This document shows, in pieces, positions 1 through 4,788 of a stretch of 8,361 nt of DNA. Positions within the stretch are counted from its first letter, which is position 1; every line of letters starts with the position of its first letter. Below the pieces are notes generated by a model that did no database searches, was not told the DNA's origin, and was given only the letters and a program-made list of their open reading frames with translations. The position numbers and the translations under genes were made by a program. Origin of the DNA: DASVSL01 sp036388095 (GTDB taxonomy: Bacteria > Patescibacteriota > Saccharimonadia > Saccharimonadales > Saccharimonadaceae); NCBI GenBank assembly GCA_036388095.1, contig DASVSL010000089.1, positions 1 through 8,361 on the forward strand, written 5' to 3'.

Positions 1-222
1 GATACCTGAATGCTTGAACCCTTTGCGCCGACCATAGATCGGTGCGTAGAGAAACAGCATTACGATCAGTAATGGTGCGGCACCTAGCCAACGAGCCTGA
101 GAGTAAGCCAACAGGCAGAGCGCACCGCCGATGAACAACACGTTCTTCTGGTCACGACTGGGCCGCGACCAACCTGAATCTAACTTGTTCGTGATGGTAT
201 GAGAGTGCGCCTGATCTTGCAC
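1..222 (-). CDS. Partial two-helix membrane protein, SCO6880/PrgI-like N-terminus of a T4SS module
   Basis: Only the first 74 residues are in the window; the gene continues past position 1. The start is GTG at 220-222. An in-frame TAA lies six bases upstream, and a purine-rich Shine-Dalgarno (AAGGAAGGGG on the minus strand, 229-238) sits at good spacing, so this start is well supported. The protein begins with about 27 polar residues containing GWSRPSR. Two closely spaced hydrophobic segments follow (about 29-40 and 46-61), then a basic turn, YGRRKGFKHSG. That layout matches the N-terminus of SCO6880-type conjugation proteins and, more loosely, PrgI/VirB3-type proteins. Its position 54 bases after a VirB6-like gene agrees with the order in actinobacterial conjugative elements. 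It lacks the VPQFI-type N-terminus I associate with PrgI, so I favour SCO6880-like. The family name is inferred from topology and context; the existence of the gene is well supported. Confidence 0.6.
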   Translation of the reverse strand, partial: MQDQAHSHTITNKLDSGWSRPSRDQKNVLFIGGALCLLAYSQARWLGAAPLLIVMLFLYAPIYGRRKGFKHSGI

Positions 223-228
223 AGTTTA

Positions 229-238
229 CCCCTTCCTT
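229..238 (-). promoter_or_regulatory. Shine-Dalgarno of the partial left-edge gene
   Basis: The minus strand reads AAGGAAGGGG, ending six bases before the GTG at 222. Because an in-frame TAA lies between this site and the GTG, the site fixes the start of a gene that is otherwise easy to miss at the window edge. Confidence 0.6.
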
Positions 239-276
239 TGAAGGCGAGTTCGGTCTTGAAGTATCCCGACGCTTCG

Positions 277-1365
277 TTACTTTCGAGGACGAAGTGCCTT
301 TGCGCCGAGGAGCAAGCCCATTGACAAAATGGGGTTCGAGCGCGTCATGAACATCGCCCTTTGCGCCAAACTGTCGCTGGTACGTTCTCTTGCATGAGCG
401 AGGCGGCTGACGTCGTCAGGCCGCGGATTACCGAAGTGACTTGCGACAAGGCTCCCTGCGAGCGCACCTGCGCCCGCTGCTGCGACTTTACCTGCCATAC
501 CTCCACTAGCCGCGTCCCCATGGGTTCTGGACGAGATCGCAGTGTTGATCTGGCGCGCCTCCATCATGCCAGCGACCTTGCGCTTGAATCCGGAGCTGGA
601 AAAGTACAGCCCAAAGATGATGAACGGGACGAGCGATGCGATAAACACCGCGGTCGCAATATATCCCGGCGTCAACGCCGAGCCGCTCACCATTCGTAGC
701 GCAAAGCACATGATTAAGAACATGAGCAGTGGCGACACGAGAATAGTGATACCCAACCCGAAAAAGACAACGAAGAGTCCGTCTCCGAAGAAACCGAACC
801 ATCGTAACCCGACGGTCAAAGCAAGCACTAGCAACACGAACGGAAGCCACTCGTACATGATATTGACTTCGAGGTCGAGCAGTTTTCCACCCACCCATGC
901 TGCGATACTGCTGAAGAAGCCGAAATCCTGTTCACTGGCATAATCAAAGGTCTTCTTGTCGATCGGCTTGCCATAGGCCCACTCTCCAAGATCCGAGTAC
1001 AGTTTATTGAGCTCGGATGAGATCTTGGCGGCGACATACGGCAATGAACTACCGACAAGAAAAGTGATAGGAACGGGCTTGAACACATCGATGAGCGCTT
1101 CCCATTCGGCAAGCTTCATCACACGGAACAGCTGGATAGCCGACGCAACCGTGGCGCACACAAGGGCGATCGCAAATGCACCGTCGTACGGCTGGAGCAT
1201 CGGATTCGAGTTATTCAGATTCACTACGTTGTCACTCAGACTACGCAGCGCGTTCAGGAGTGCTTCCTTGGCGTTGCCCTTGAATAAGCCTCCTAGCGCC
1301 TTAAAAAAATCTTTGACAAGATCATCGCCGCTTGGAATCCAGTAGGGCATAACGGTACGTTGCAT
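277..1365 (-). CDS. VirB6/TrbL-like polytopic membrane protein (SCO6881-like) of a conjugation/T4SS module
   Basis: 362 residues. It is likely an inner-membrane channel component of a type IV secretion or conjugation apparatus. I see hydrophobic segments at about 63-82, 97-113, 171-189, 193-225 (probably two helices) and 236-256. A soluble amphipathic N-terminus precedes them. The basic turn FKRKV (260-264) leads into an Ala/Gly-rich tail (about 285-310) and a basic C-terminus (ALRPRK). This is the usual VirB6/TrbL arrangement: a multi-helix core plus a low-complexity tail. Start choice: a GTG six bases further upstream is in frame, but it overlaps the AGGAGG Shine-Dalgarno (1371-1376). ATG at 1363-1365, five bases after that site, is therefore the real start. 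It lies 61 bases after the pilin-like gene, with a hairpin between them. The role is inferred from topology and neighbours; no catalytic motif is expected in this family. Confidence 0.7.
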   Translation of the reverse strand: MQRTVMPYWIPSGDDLVKDFFKALGGLFKGNAKEALLNALRSLSDNVVNLNNSNPMLQPYDGAFAIALVCATVASAIQLFRVMKLAEWEALIDVFKPVPITFLVGSSLPYVAAKISSELNKLYSDLGEWAYGKPIDKKTFDYASEQDFGFFSSIAAWVGGKLLDLEVNIMYEWLPFVLLVLALTVGLRWFGFFGDGLFVVFFGLGITILVSPLLMFLIMCFALRMVSGSALTPGYIATAVFIASLVPFIIFGLYFSSSGFKRKVAGMMEARQINTAISSRTHGDAASGGMAGKVAAAGAGALAGSLVASHFGNPRPDDVSRLAHARERTSDSLAQRAMFMTRSNPILSMGLLLGAKALRPRK

Positions 1366-1370
1366 GATCA

Positions 1371-1376
1371 CCTCCT
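1371..1376 (-). promoter_or_regulatory. Perfect Shine-Dalgarno AGGAGG deciding the VirB6-like start
   Basis: Minus-strand AGGAGG is followed by five bases and ATG (1363-1365). The competing GTG start overlaps the last base of this site, so it cannot be served by it. Confidence 0.75.
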
Positions 1377-1386
1377 AAGTAGGTTG

Positions 1387-1419
1387 TCCTTGGGGCGTAC
1401 GTGATGTACGCCCCAAGGA
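1387..1419 (-). other. Intergenic stem-loop between pilin-like and VirB6-like genes
   Basis: A perfect 14-bp inverted repeat (arms 1387-1400 and 1406-1419, each rich in a G4/C4 run) surrounds a 5-base loop. It begins eight bases after the pilin-like stop codon and ends ten bases before the AGGAGG of the next gene. No T-run follows on the minus strand, so a rho-independent terminator is unlikely. A barrier to 3' exonucleases, a processing site or a partial attenuator fits better. Such an element would raise the level of the upstream pilin message relative to the downstream genes. Confidence 0.7.
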
Positions 1420-1426
1420 AAGTACG

Positions 1427-1702
1427 TCAGCTTCCGAACGAGTCACGTGCGGAGCGGAACATACCGAGAAAGACATCGTTGAAAGCGAACGCGATCACGG
1501 CGGCGACGATGCAGTACATCAGTCCTTCACCGACCTCACGCGCCTTGCGACTGTCGGCACCGGCGAGGCTGATGAGTAAGAAGGCGCCTCTTACGAAGGC
1601 GACGACCACCACAGCAGCCAAAGCGATACCGATGATCCACGAGACGATCGGTCCGAAGAAGTTGATCGACTCGAAGTCGGGTCCACGCAGAAAATCCTTC
1701 AT
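1427..1702 (-). CDS. Small two-helix membrane protein, VirB2/DUF6112-like pilin candidate
   Basis: 91 residues. A short polar N-terminus (1-16) is followed by a long hydrophobic helix (about 18-46), a basic loop (ADSRKAREVG, about 49-58), a second hydrophobic helix (about 61-81) and a short polar tail. This helix-basic loop-helix shape is that of VirB2/TrbC-type conjugative pilins and of the DUF6112-type proteins encoded just before SCO6881-like genes in actinobacterial elements. There is no obvious cleavable signal peptide, unlike classical VirB2. The ATG at 1700-1702 is preceded by AGAAAGG (1710-1716) at seven bases. The gene lies 58 bases after the ATPase-like gene and 61 before the VirB6-like gene, with a stem-loop on each side, consistent with a highly expressed structural subunit. 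The pilin role is inferred; it could also be a small accessory membrane protein of the channel. Confidence 0.65.
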   Translation of the reverse strand: MKDFLRGPDFESINFFGPIVSWIIGIALAAVVVVAFVRGAFLLISLAGADSRKAREVGEGLMYCIVAAVIAFAFNDVFLGMFRSARDSFGS

Positions 1703-1725
1703 GTCACTGCCTTTCTAGGGGATTT

Positions 1726-1749
1726 CCCTCGACGCATGTGCGCCGAGGG
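1726..1749 (-). other. Intergenic stem-loop upstream of the pilin-like gene
   Basis: 10-bp stem (arms 1726-1735 and 1740-1749) with a 4-base loop. One pair is A/C in plus-strand RNA but a G-U pair in minus-strand RNA, so the structure is better formed in the direction the genes are transcribed. It lies between the stop of the ATPase-like gene and the Shine-Dalgarno of the pilin-like gene. There is no T-run directly after it, so mRNA processing or 5'-end protection is more likely than termination. Confidence 0.6.
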
Positions 1750-1760
1750 GCTAAAACACA

Positions 1761-2987
1761 TCAGGACTTTACGTTGTGCTGGACGAACATCCGCCACAAC
1801 GCCTCGATGACGTCTTCGAACACATCTCGGTTAATGGGCGAAATCTTGTCCCACTCGATGACCTTGGTGTTCTCGTCATCTTCGTCGTCGTCGCGTTCCT
1901 TGCCGACATCGTCAACCAGGTGCGGGTCGAACGTCGTCGAGAAGAAGTAGCCTTCTCCCGGAAGGGGTTCCAGCTTCTTCTTGGATCGCTCGAACAAACG
2001 ATTCGACTTGACGCCATTCAGGATCGTCACACAGTTGCTCATGATCGGAGAGATCGCGTGAGATTTCAGGTTGTCGACGGTGTCCCGCCACATATCGAGC
2101 GACTTGCGAGTCGTCATAGTGGGGAACACCGCAGCGTGGCAATAATTCGCCATCCCAAGTGTCACGTTTTCCGTCGATGCGTTGCTGGCGTCGACGAAAA
2201 TCATCGCTCCGGTCGTCAGGACAGTCTCCATGACGAGCTTGGCTGGGTCCATGCTCTCCGAAAACGGATCGGGCTTCGGAGTGTGAACATCAGCTTCCAG
2301 GAAGAAGATGCCGCTCTCTGTTGCCGTCATCGCCGCCAGAATCAGCTCGTTGTTCAACGAACCGTCAGAGTTTTGGAGTTGCCCGTTGACGATCTTGTTG
2401 TGAAACTCTCGGATGGTTGCGGTCGAGGCACGGTCGAGGCCGTGCTTGTGAGCGCCCTGTGCCGAGTCCTTACGACCCTCGATGATCACGATCGGAATCG
2501 CTTTCAACGTATTGCGGCCTGCCAGCGCAAGGCTGGCGGTCGTTGTTGTCTTCGAGCCGTCGCCGGCATCGTTCGCCACCAGCACCGCGAACGAACGCGG
2601 GTGCTTGTTACGAAGTGTAACAATTCGCTTGGGTCGGGACCTGCGTTCTTCGGCCAGCGCTACTGCCTCTTCCGAGAGCTCGGCTTTCTTGGCCTTGGAC
2701 CGGCGAGAGATAGCAACGCCACAAATGGTAAAGCCGGCACCGAACAACAGACCGATAAGACCCTTAGCTCCGAACAACCACCACGCACAAGCCATCACGA
2801 GGATGGTAGCCAGGGCGATCATGATAAGCTTCTTGGTCCTAGGCGTCAGGCTCAAGCCGGGTGTAGTCGTACGTGCTTTCTTCGCAGGCTTATTGGGCGT
2901 TGTTGGCATTTCCTCAGGCTCGATGTCGAGCTGGGGAGGCTGCGCAGCGCCCGTGCCAGCGGTTGTGATGCTATTCGTATCGCTCAC
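1761..2987 (-). CDS. Membrane-anchored ParA/MinD-like protein with degenerate P-loop, T4SS-associated
   Basis: 408 residues. The N-terminal 50 residues are Pro/Thr-rich and polar. Two hydrophobic helices form a hairpin (about 54-71 and 74-93). A charged linker (97-121) leads to a SIMIBI-type P-loop region. The motif around 141-150, AGDGSKTTTT followed by ASLALA, aligns with KGGVGKTT of ParA/MinD. The Walker lysine (146) and following threonines are present, but the signature lysine is replaced by alanine and the second glycine by aspartate. A hydrophobic strand ending in FVDAS (264-268) fits the Walker B/switch II position. An acidic run sits at 367-373. It starts with GTG at 2985-2987, preceded by GAGGAG at five bases. 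It is the first gene of the T4SS-like operon. A scaffold or regulatory ATPase at the membrane is plausible; whether it still hydrolyses ATP is uncertain. Confidence 0.6.
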   Translation of the reverse strand: MSDTNSITTAGTGAAQPPQLDIEPEEMPTTPNKPAKKARTTTPGLSLTPRTKKLIMIALATILVMACAWWLFGAKGLIGLLFGAGFTICGVAISRRSKAKKAELSEEAVALAEERRSRPKRIVTLRNKHPRSFAVLVANDAGDGSKTTTTASLALAGRNTLKAIPIVIIEGRKDSAQGAHKHGLDRASTATIREFHNKIVNGQLQNSDGSLNNELILAAMTATESGIFFLEADVHTPKPDPFSESMDPAKLVMETVLTTGAMIFVDASNASTENVTLGMANYCHAAVFPTMTTRKSLDMWRDTVDNLKSHAISPIMSNCVTILNGVKSNRLFERSKKKLEPLPGEGYFFSTTFDPHLVDDVGKERDDDEDDENTKVIEWDKISPINRDVFEDVIEALWRMFVQHNVKS

Positions 2988-3026
2988 CGTTGCTCCTCTG
3001 TATAGAGTAGATCAAATTGTGAAAGA

Positions 3027-3042
3027 GCTCGCGTCCGCGAGC
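3027..3042 (-). other. GC-rich hairpin in the operon leader
   Basis: GCTCGC and GCGAGC flank a GGAC loop on the minus strand, giving a 6-bp all-strong stem immediately followed by TCTTTC. It could be a weak terminator for upstream transcripts or part of a structured leader. The T-run is too short to call a terminator. Confidence 0.4.
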
Positions 3043-3075
3043 CGATGTTGGAACACACTAGCTCAAGCGGACGTA

Positions 3076-3114
3076 CTTCCTCTATCGAAGAAGCCCGGAT
3101 TTTCGTCCGGTCTT
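3076..3114 (-). other. Two overlapping hairpins in the operon leader
   Basis: Hairpin A (3091-3114) pairs AAG-CCGGA with TCCGG-CTT around a CGAAAA loop, with one A/G mismatch. Hairpin B (3076-3093) pairs CTTCTTC with GAGGAAG around GATA, with one U-G pair on the minus strand. They share 3091-3093, so the outer pairs of one compete with those of the other. This could be a switch-like leader or chance. Confidence 0.35.
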
Positions 3115-3208
3115 AACTCTTACTCATAACGGCCATTAACAGAATCAGAGCTAAGATCGGAGGGAAATCTCGTCTGTTTGTAGAACAACTACCGTGTTAC
3201 TTTTACTT

Positions 3209-3237
3209 ACCGTATCATTATTTTGAATATCTGTCAC
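3209..3237 (-). promoter_or_regulatory. Candidate promoter for the T4SS-like operon
   Basis: Minus strand shows GTGACA (3232-3237; 5 of 6 bases of TTGACA), a 17-base spacer and TACGGT (3209-3214) with an extended TGA just before it. The -35 and spacing are good, while the -10 matches at only 3 of 6 positions. A second candidate, TGATACTAT (3250-3258), lies just upstream without a recognisable -35. Confidence 0.35.
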
Positions 3238-3271
3238 AATTGATTTTTAATAGTATCATTGTTTAGTAATT

Positions 3272-4006
3272 TTATGAGGTCAGTGTGCCAAATAAGCTTC
3301 CTATGAAATAAGTGATTCCCGCAGCGAAGAGTATGAGGCCGACTTGTCGAACCGCACCAAAGACAATCGATTTACCGCTACTGTAGGCAACGAAGCCACC
3401 AGCGAGCGCGCCGCCGATGACAGTGAGGGTGATTGCTATCCATACGATGGTCATGTCTGCACCAAAGAACCACGGCGCAAGTGGCGCCAGTGAACCAAGC
3501 GAAAATAACGCGAACGATGAAGCTGCGGCCGTCCAGGGCGAGCCGAGTTCGTCGGGGTTTAACCCGATCACCTGCGATGAATACACATCGAAGAAGCCGT
3601 CTTTGGCGGCTAACTGATCTGACGCAGTTCTGGCGGTAGATGGGCTAACGCCATCGGCTTGCAGGTGCTTGGCTAGGGTATCGACCAGCAGCGCTTTATC
3701 CCGTTTCATCATCTCTCGCAAATCAGACAATATCCCCTGGAACAGTTCAACCTGCGAACGCACCGAGATCCATTCGCCAGCCGCCATACTGATTGCGCCA
3801 GCAAGTAACCCAGCTAACCCGGCAAGTAGAACAGCTTCGCGGCTCCCCCCGGCAGCATAAACACCCAAGACGAGGCAGATGGTACTAACGAGACCGTCAT
3901 TGAGCCCAAGAACAGCCGCCCGAGCCCCGCCTCGCTGCACCTGAGCGGCACGGCGGGCGAGAAGTCGGCTATCTTGGTCGCGAATGGCGGTAGATGGTTC
4001 GGACAT
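3272..4006 (-). CDS. VIT1/CCC1-family iron/manganese transporter
   Basis: 244 residues, normal length for the bacterial family. These membrane proteins move Fe(II)/Mn(II) out of the cytoplasm, usually for detoxification. The first membrane helix (about 28-51) carries LGLNDGLVST, with the conserved Asp at 37. The second (57-80) carries GAISMAAGEWISVRSQ, with Met 74 and Glu 78. A cytoplasmic helical domain follows (about 84-157), ending in GLNPDELGSPW, then three more membrane helices (about 161-180, 186-206, 219-240). That is the five-helix family layout with the metal-binding domain between helices 2 and 3. ATG at 4004-4006 has no Shine-Dalgarno, but an extended -10 lies eight bases upstream, suggesting a near-leaderless mRNA. 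It is a single-gene unit: a terminator hairpin separates it from the sortase, and a long gap separates it from the T4SS genes. Metal preference cannot be read from the sequence. Confidence 0.93.
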   Translation of the reverse strand: MSEPSTAIRDQDSRLLARRAAQVQRGGARAAVLGLNDGLVSTICLVLGVYAAGGSREAVLLAGLAGLLAGAISMAAGEWISVRSQVELFQGILSDLREMMKRDKALLVDTLAKHLQADGVSPSTARTASDQLAAKDGFFDVYSSQVIGLNPDELGSPWTAAASSFALFSLGSLAPLAPWFFGADMTIVWIAITLTVIGGALAGGFVAYSSGKSIVFGAVRQVGLILFAAGITYFIGSLFGTLTS

Positions 4007-4014
4007 ATACGCTT

Positions 4015-4023
4015 AGTGTAACA
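4015..4023 (-). promoter_or_regulatory. Extended -10 promoter of the VIT1/CCC1 gene
   Basis: Minus strand TGT-TACACT (the hexamer is 4015-4020) lies eight bases before the ATG. No good -35 is present 16-18 bases upstream, but an extended TGn can compensate. The predicted start of transcription is within about two bases of the ATG. Confidence 0.5.
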
Positions 4024-4050
4024 AATCTGGGGATTGTGCTCTTTGTCAGT

Positions 4051-4094
4051 CACTATAAAACACCGATGCAACGTGGCACCGGTGTTTTATAGTG
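4051..4094 (-). terminator. Strong hairpin terminator after the deacetylase-sortase unit
   Basis: Perfect 15-bp arms (4051-4065 and 4080-4094) are extended by four more pairs (4066-4069 with 4076-4079, one of them U-G only in minus-strand RNA) around a 6-base loop. The arms contain AAAACACCG and CGGTGTTTT, giving the A-tract, GC core and U-tract of an intrinsic terminator that can work in both directions. It lies 29 bases after the sortase stop and upstream of the transporter promoter. Confidence 0.8.
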
Positions 4095-4123
4095 ACAAAG
4101 TAATAGTTACCTTGCGACGAGCT

Positions 4124-4786
4124 CTAATTTGCCTGAGACGGAGCTGGTGAGATTTGCTCACCGTGGATCACGAGCCGGTTGAGACTTGTCCCAACTGGCG
4201 TACAGGTAATCAACGTTGAACGAAAGCCATCGCCGGTATTTTCGGCGACACCGACTTCGGTCGGGTGTACGGTAGTGCGGTCAGTCACTCGGTAGACGTA
4301 GGTAACGCCCTTGTAGTTTAGCTGGTACGTATCACCAACTTCCAACCGCTCGAGCAGGGCAAAGACGAATTTGTAATCACCCGCTGCAAAAACGCTGTTG
4401 CTGGAATGGCCAAAGAAAACGGCATTCCCGCGAGTACCTGGCAGCGCGGTGTCGCCGTAATGAACTACGCCGCGCTCTAAGCCCTTTTGCACCCTGGCTT
4501 CGTCGCGACTGGCGACATCGTACACCACGGGGGCGTCGACGTTAATCTTGCCGATCACAATGCGAGGGTCCTGACTCACCTGAACCGGTTGGGTGCCGGT
4601 TTGTGGTAGGGCAGCAGTGGTCGTTGACGTACCGGGTTGCAGCCACAATGTTGCGTAGGTGTAGATCACCTGCATGTTCATCAAGGCGATCACCGCAATG
4701 GCCGCGACCACACCCGCAAGGGGGCCGACCCAATTGGTAGGCCGTTTGTATGTCCGTGTGTGGGGTGTGGTCGTCGGTGTGCTCAT
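4124..4786 (-). CDS. Sortase, class D/E-like transpeptidase with an internal LPQTG
   Basis: 220 residues. Sortases cleave a C-terminal sorting motif of secreted proteins and join them to the cell surface. After 20 polar, basic residues there is one membrane anchor (about 22-44), then a Thr/Gln/Pro-rich linker (50-72) and the sortase beta-barrel (73-212). The catalytic histidine is His 127 (FFGHSS), the cysteine is Cys 195 (TLITCTP) and the arginine is Arg 204 (LNRLVIHGE). Spacing and length are normal. The linker contains LPQTG (60-64), itself a classical sorting motif. The ATG lies two bases after the stop codon of the deacetylase and lacks a clear Shine-Dalgarno, implying translational coupling. 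No obvious sortase substrate with an LPxTG-helix-basic tail is encoded in the window. The class assignment is tentative; sortase identity is secure. Confidence 0.92.
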   Translation of the reverse strand: MSTPTTTPHTRTYKRPTNWVGPLAGVVAAIAVIALMNMQVIYTYATLWLQPGTSTTTAALPQTGTQPVQVSQDPRIVIGKINVDAPVVYDVASRDEARVQKGLERGVVHYGDTALPGTRGNAVFFGHSSNSVFAAGDYKFVFALLERLEVGDTYQLNYKGVTYVYRVTDRTTVHPTEVGVAENTGDGFRSTLITCTPVGTSLNRLVIHGEQISPAPSQAN

Positions 4787-4788
4787 AA

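Larger units (their letters stand above)
2988..3271 (-). promoter_or_regulatory. AT-rich intergenic region and probable long structured leader of the T4SS-like operon
   Basis: No credible gene lies in these 284 bases. The part next to the transporter (about 3140-3271) is strongly AT-rich and holds two copies of minus-strand AATGATAC (3212-3219, 3253-3260), both of which resemble extended -10 elements. The part nearer the ATPase-like gene contains several hairpins (3091-3114, 3076-3093, 3027-3042). It ends with GAGGAG (2993-2998), part of which can fold against a CTCT four bases upstream. If transcription starts near the AT-rich part, the mRNA leader would be over 200 bases long. No T-run terminator for the transporter gene is obvious. 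Assignments here are inferred. Confidence 0.45.

Noticed and set aside
1387..1419. Calling the 14-bp inverted repeat a rho-independent terminator
   Set aside because: No T-run follows on the minus strand, and a closely spaced gene with a perfect Shine-Dalgarno follows within the same operon.
1776..3005. 409-codon open frame on the plus strand opposite the ATPase-like gene
   Set aside because: It mirrors the minus-strand gene almost exactly. Its translation is rich in Arg, His and Cys with no domain, and all neighbours run on the minus strand. The minus-strand frame has a Shine-Dalgarno, membrane helices and a P-loop.
2482..3129. 215-codon plus-strand open frame running into the intergenic gap
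   Set aside because: Mostly antisense to the ATPase-like gene, with low-complexity composition and no promoter or ribosome site that I can see.
3113..3136. Seven-residue minus-strand mini-frame (MAVMSKS) just before a leader hairpin, resembling an attenuation leader peptide
   Set aside because: No Shine-Dalgarno before it, no run of regulatory codons, and nothing to distinguish it from chance in an AT-rich region.
3154..3161. AGATCGGA resembling the start of a sequencing adapter
   Set aside because: Only eight bases match and the following bases diverge; the sequence around it continues smoothly, so it is not evidence of an assembly artefact.
3814..4071. 85-codon minus-strand frame overlapping the transporter start
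   Set aside because: It runs through the transporter promoter and the terminator arm and is out of frame with the clear VIT1/CCC1 coding sequence.
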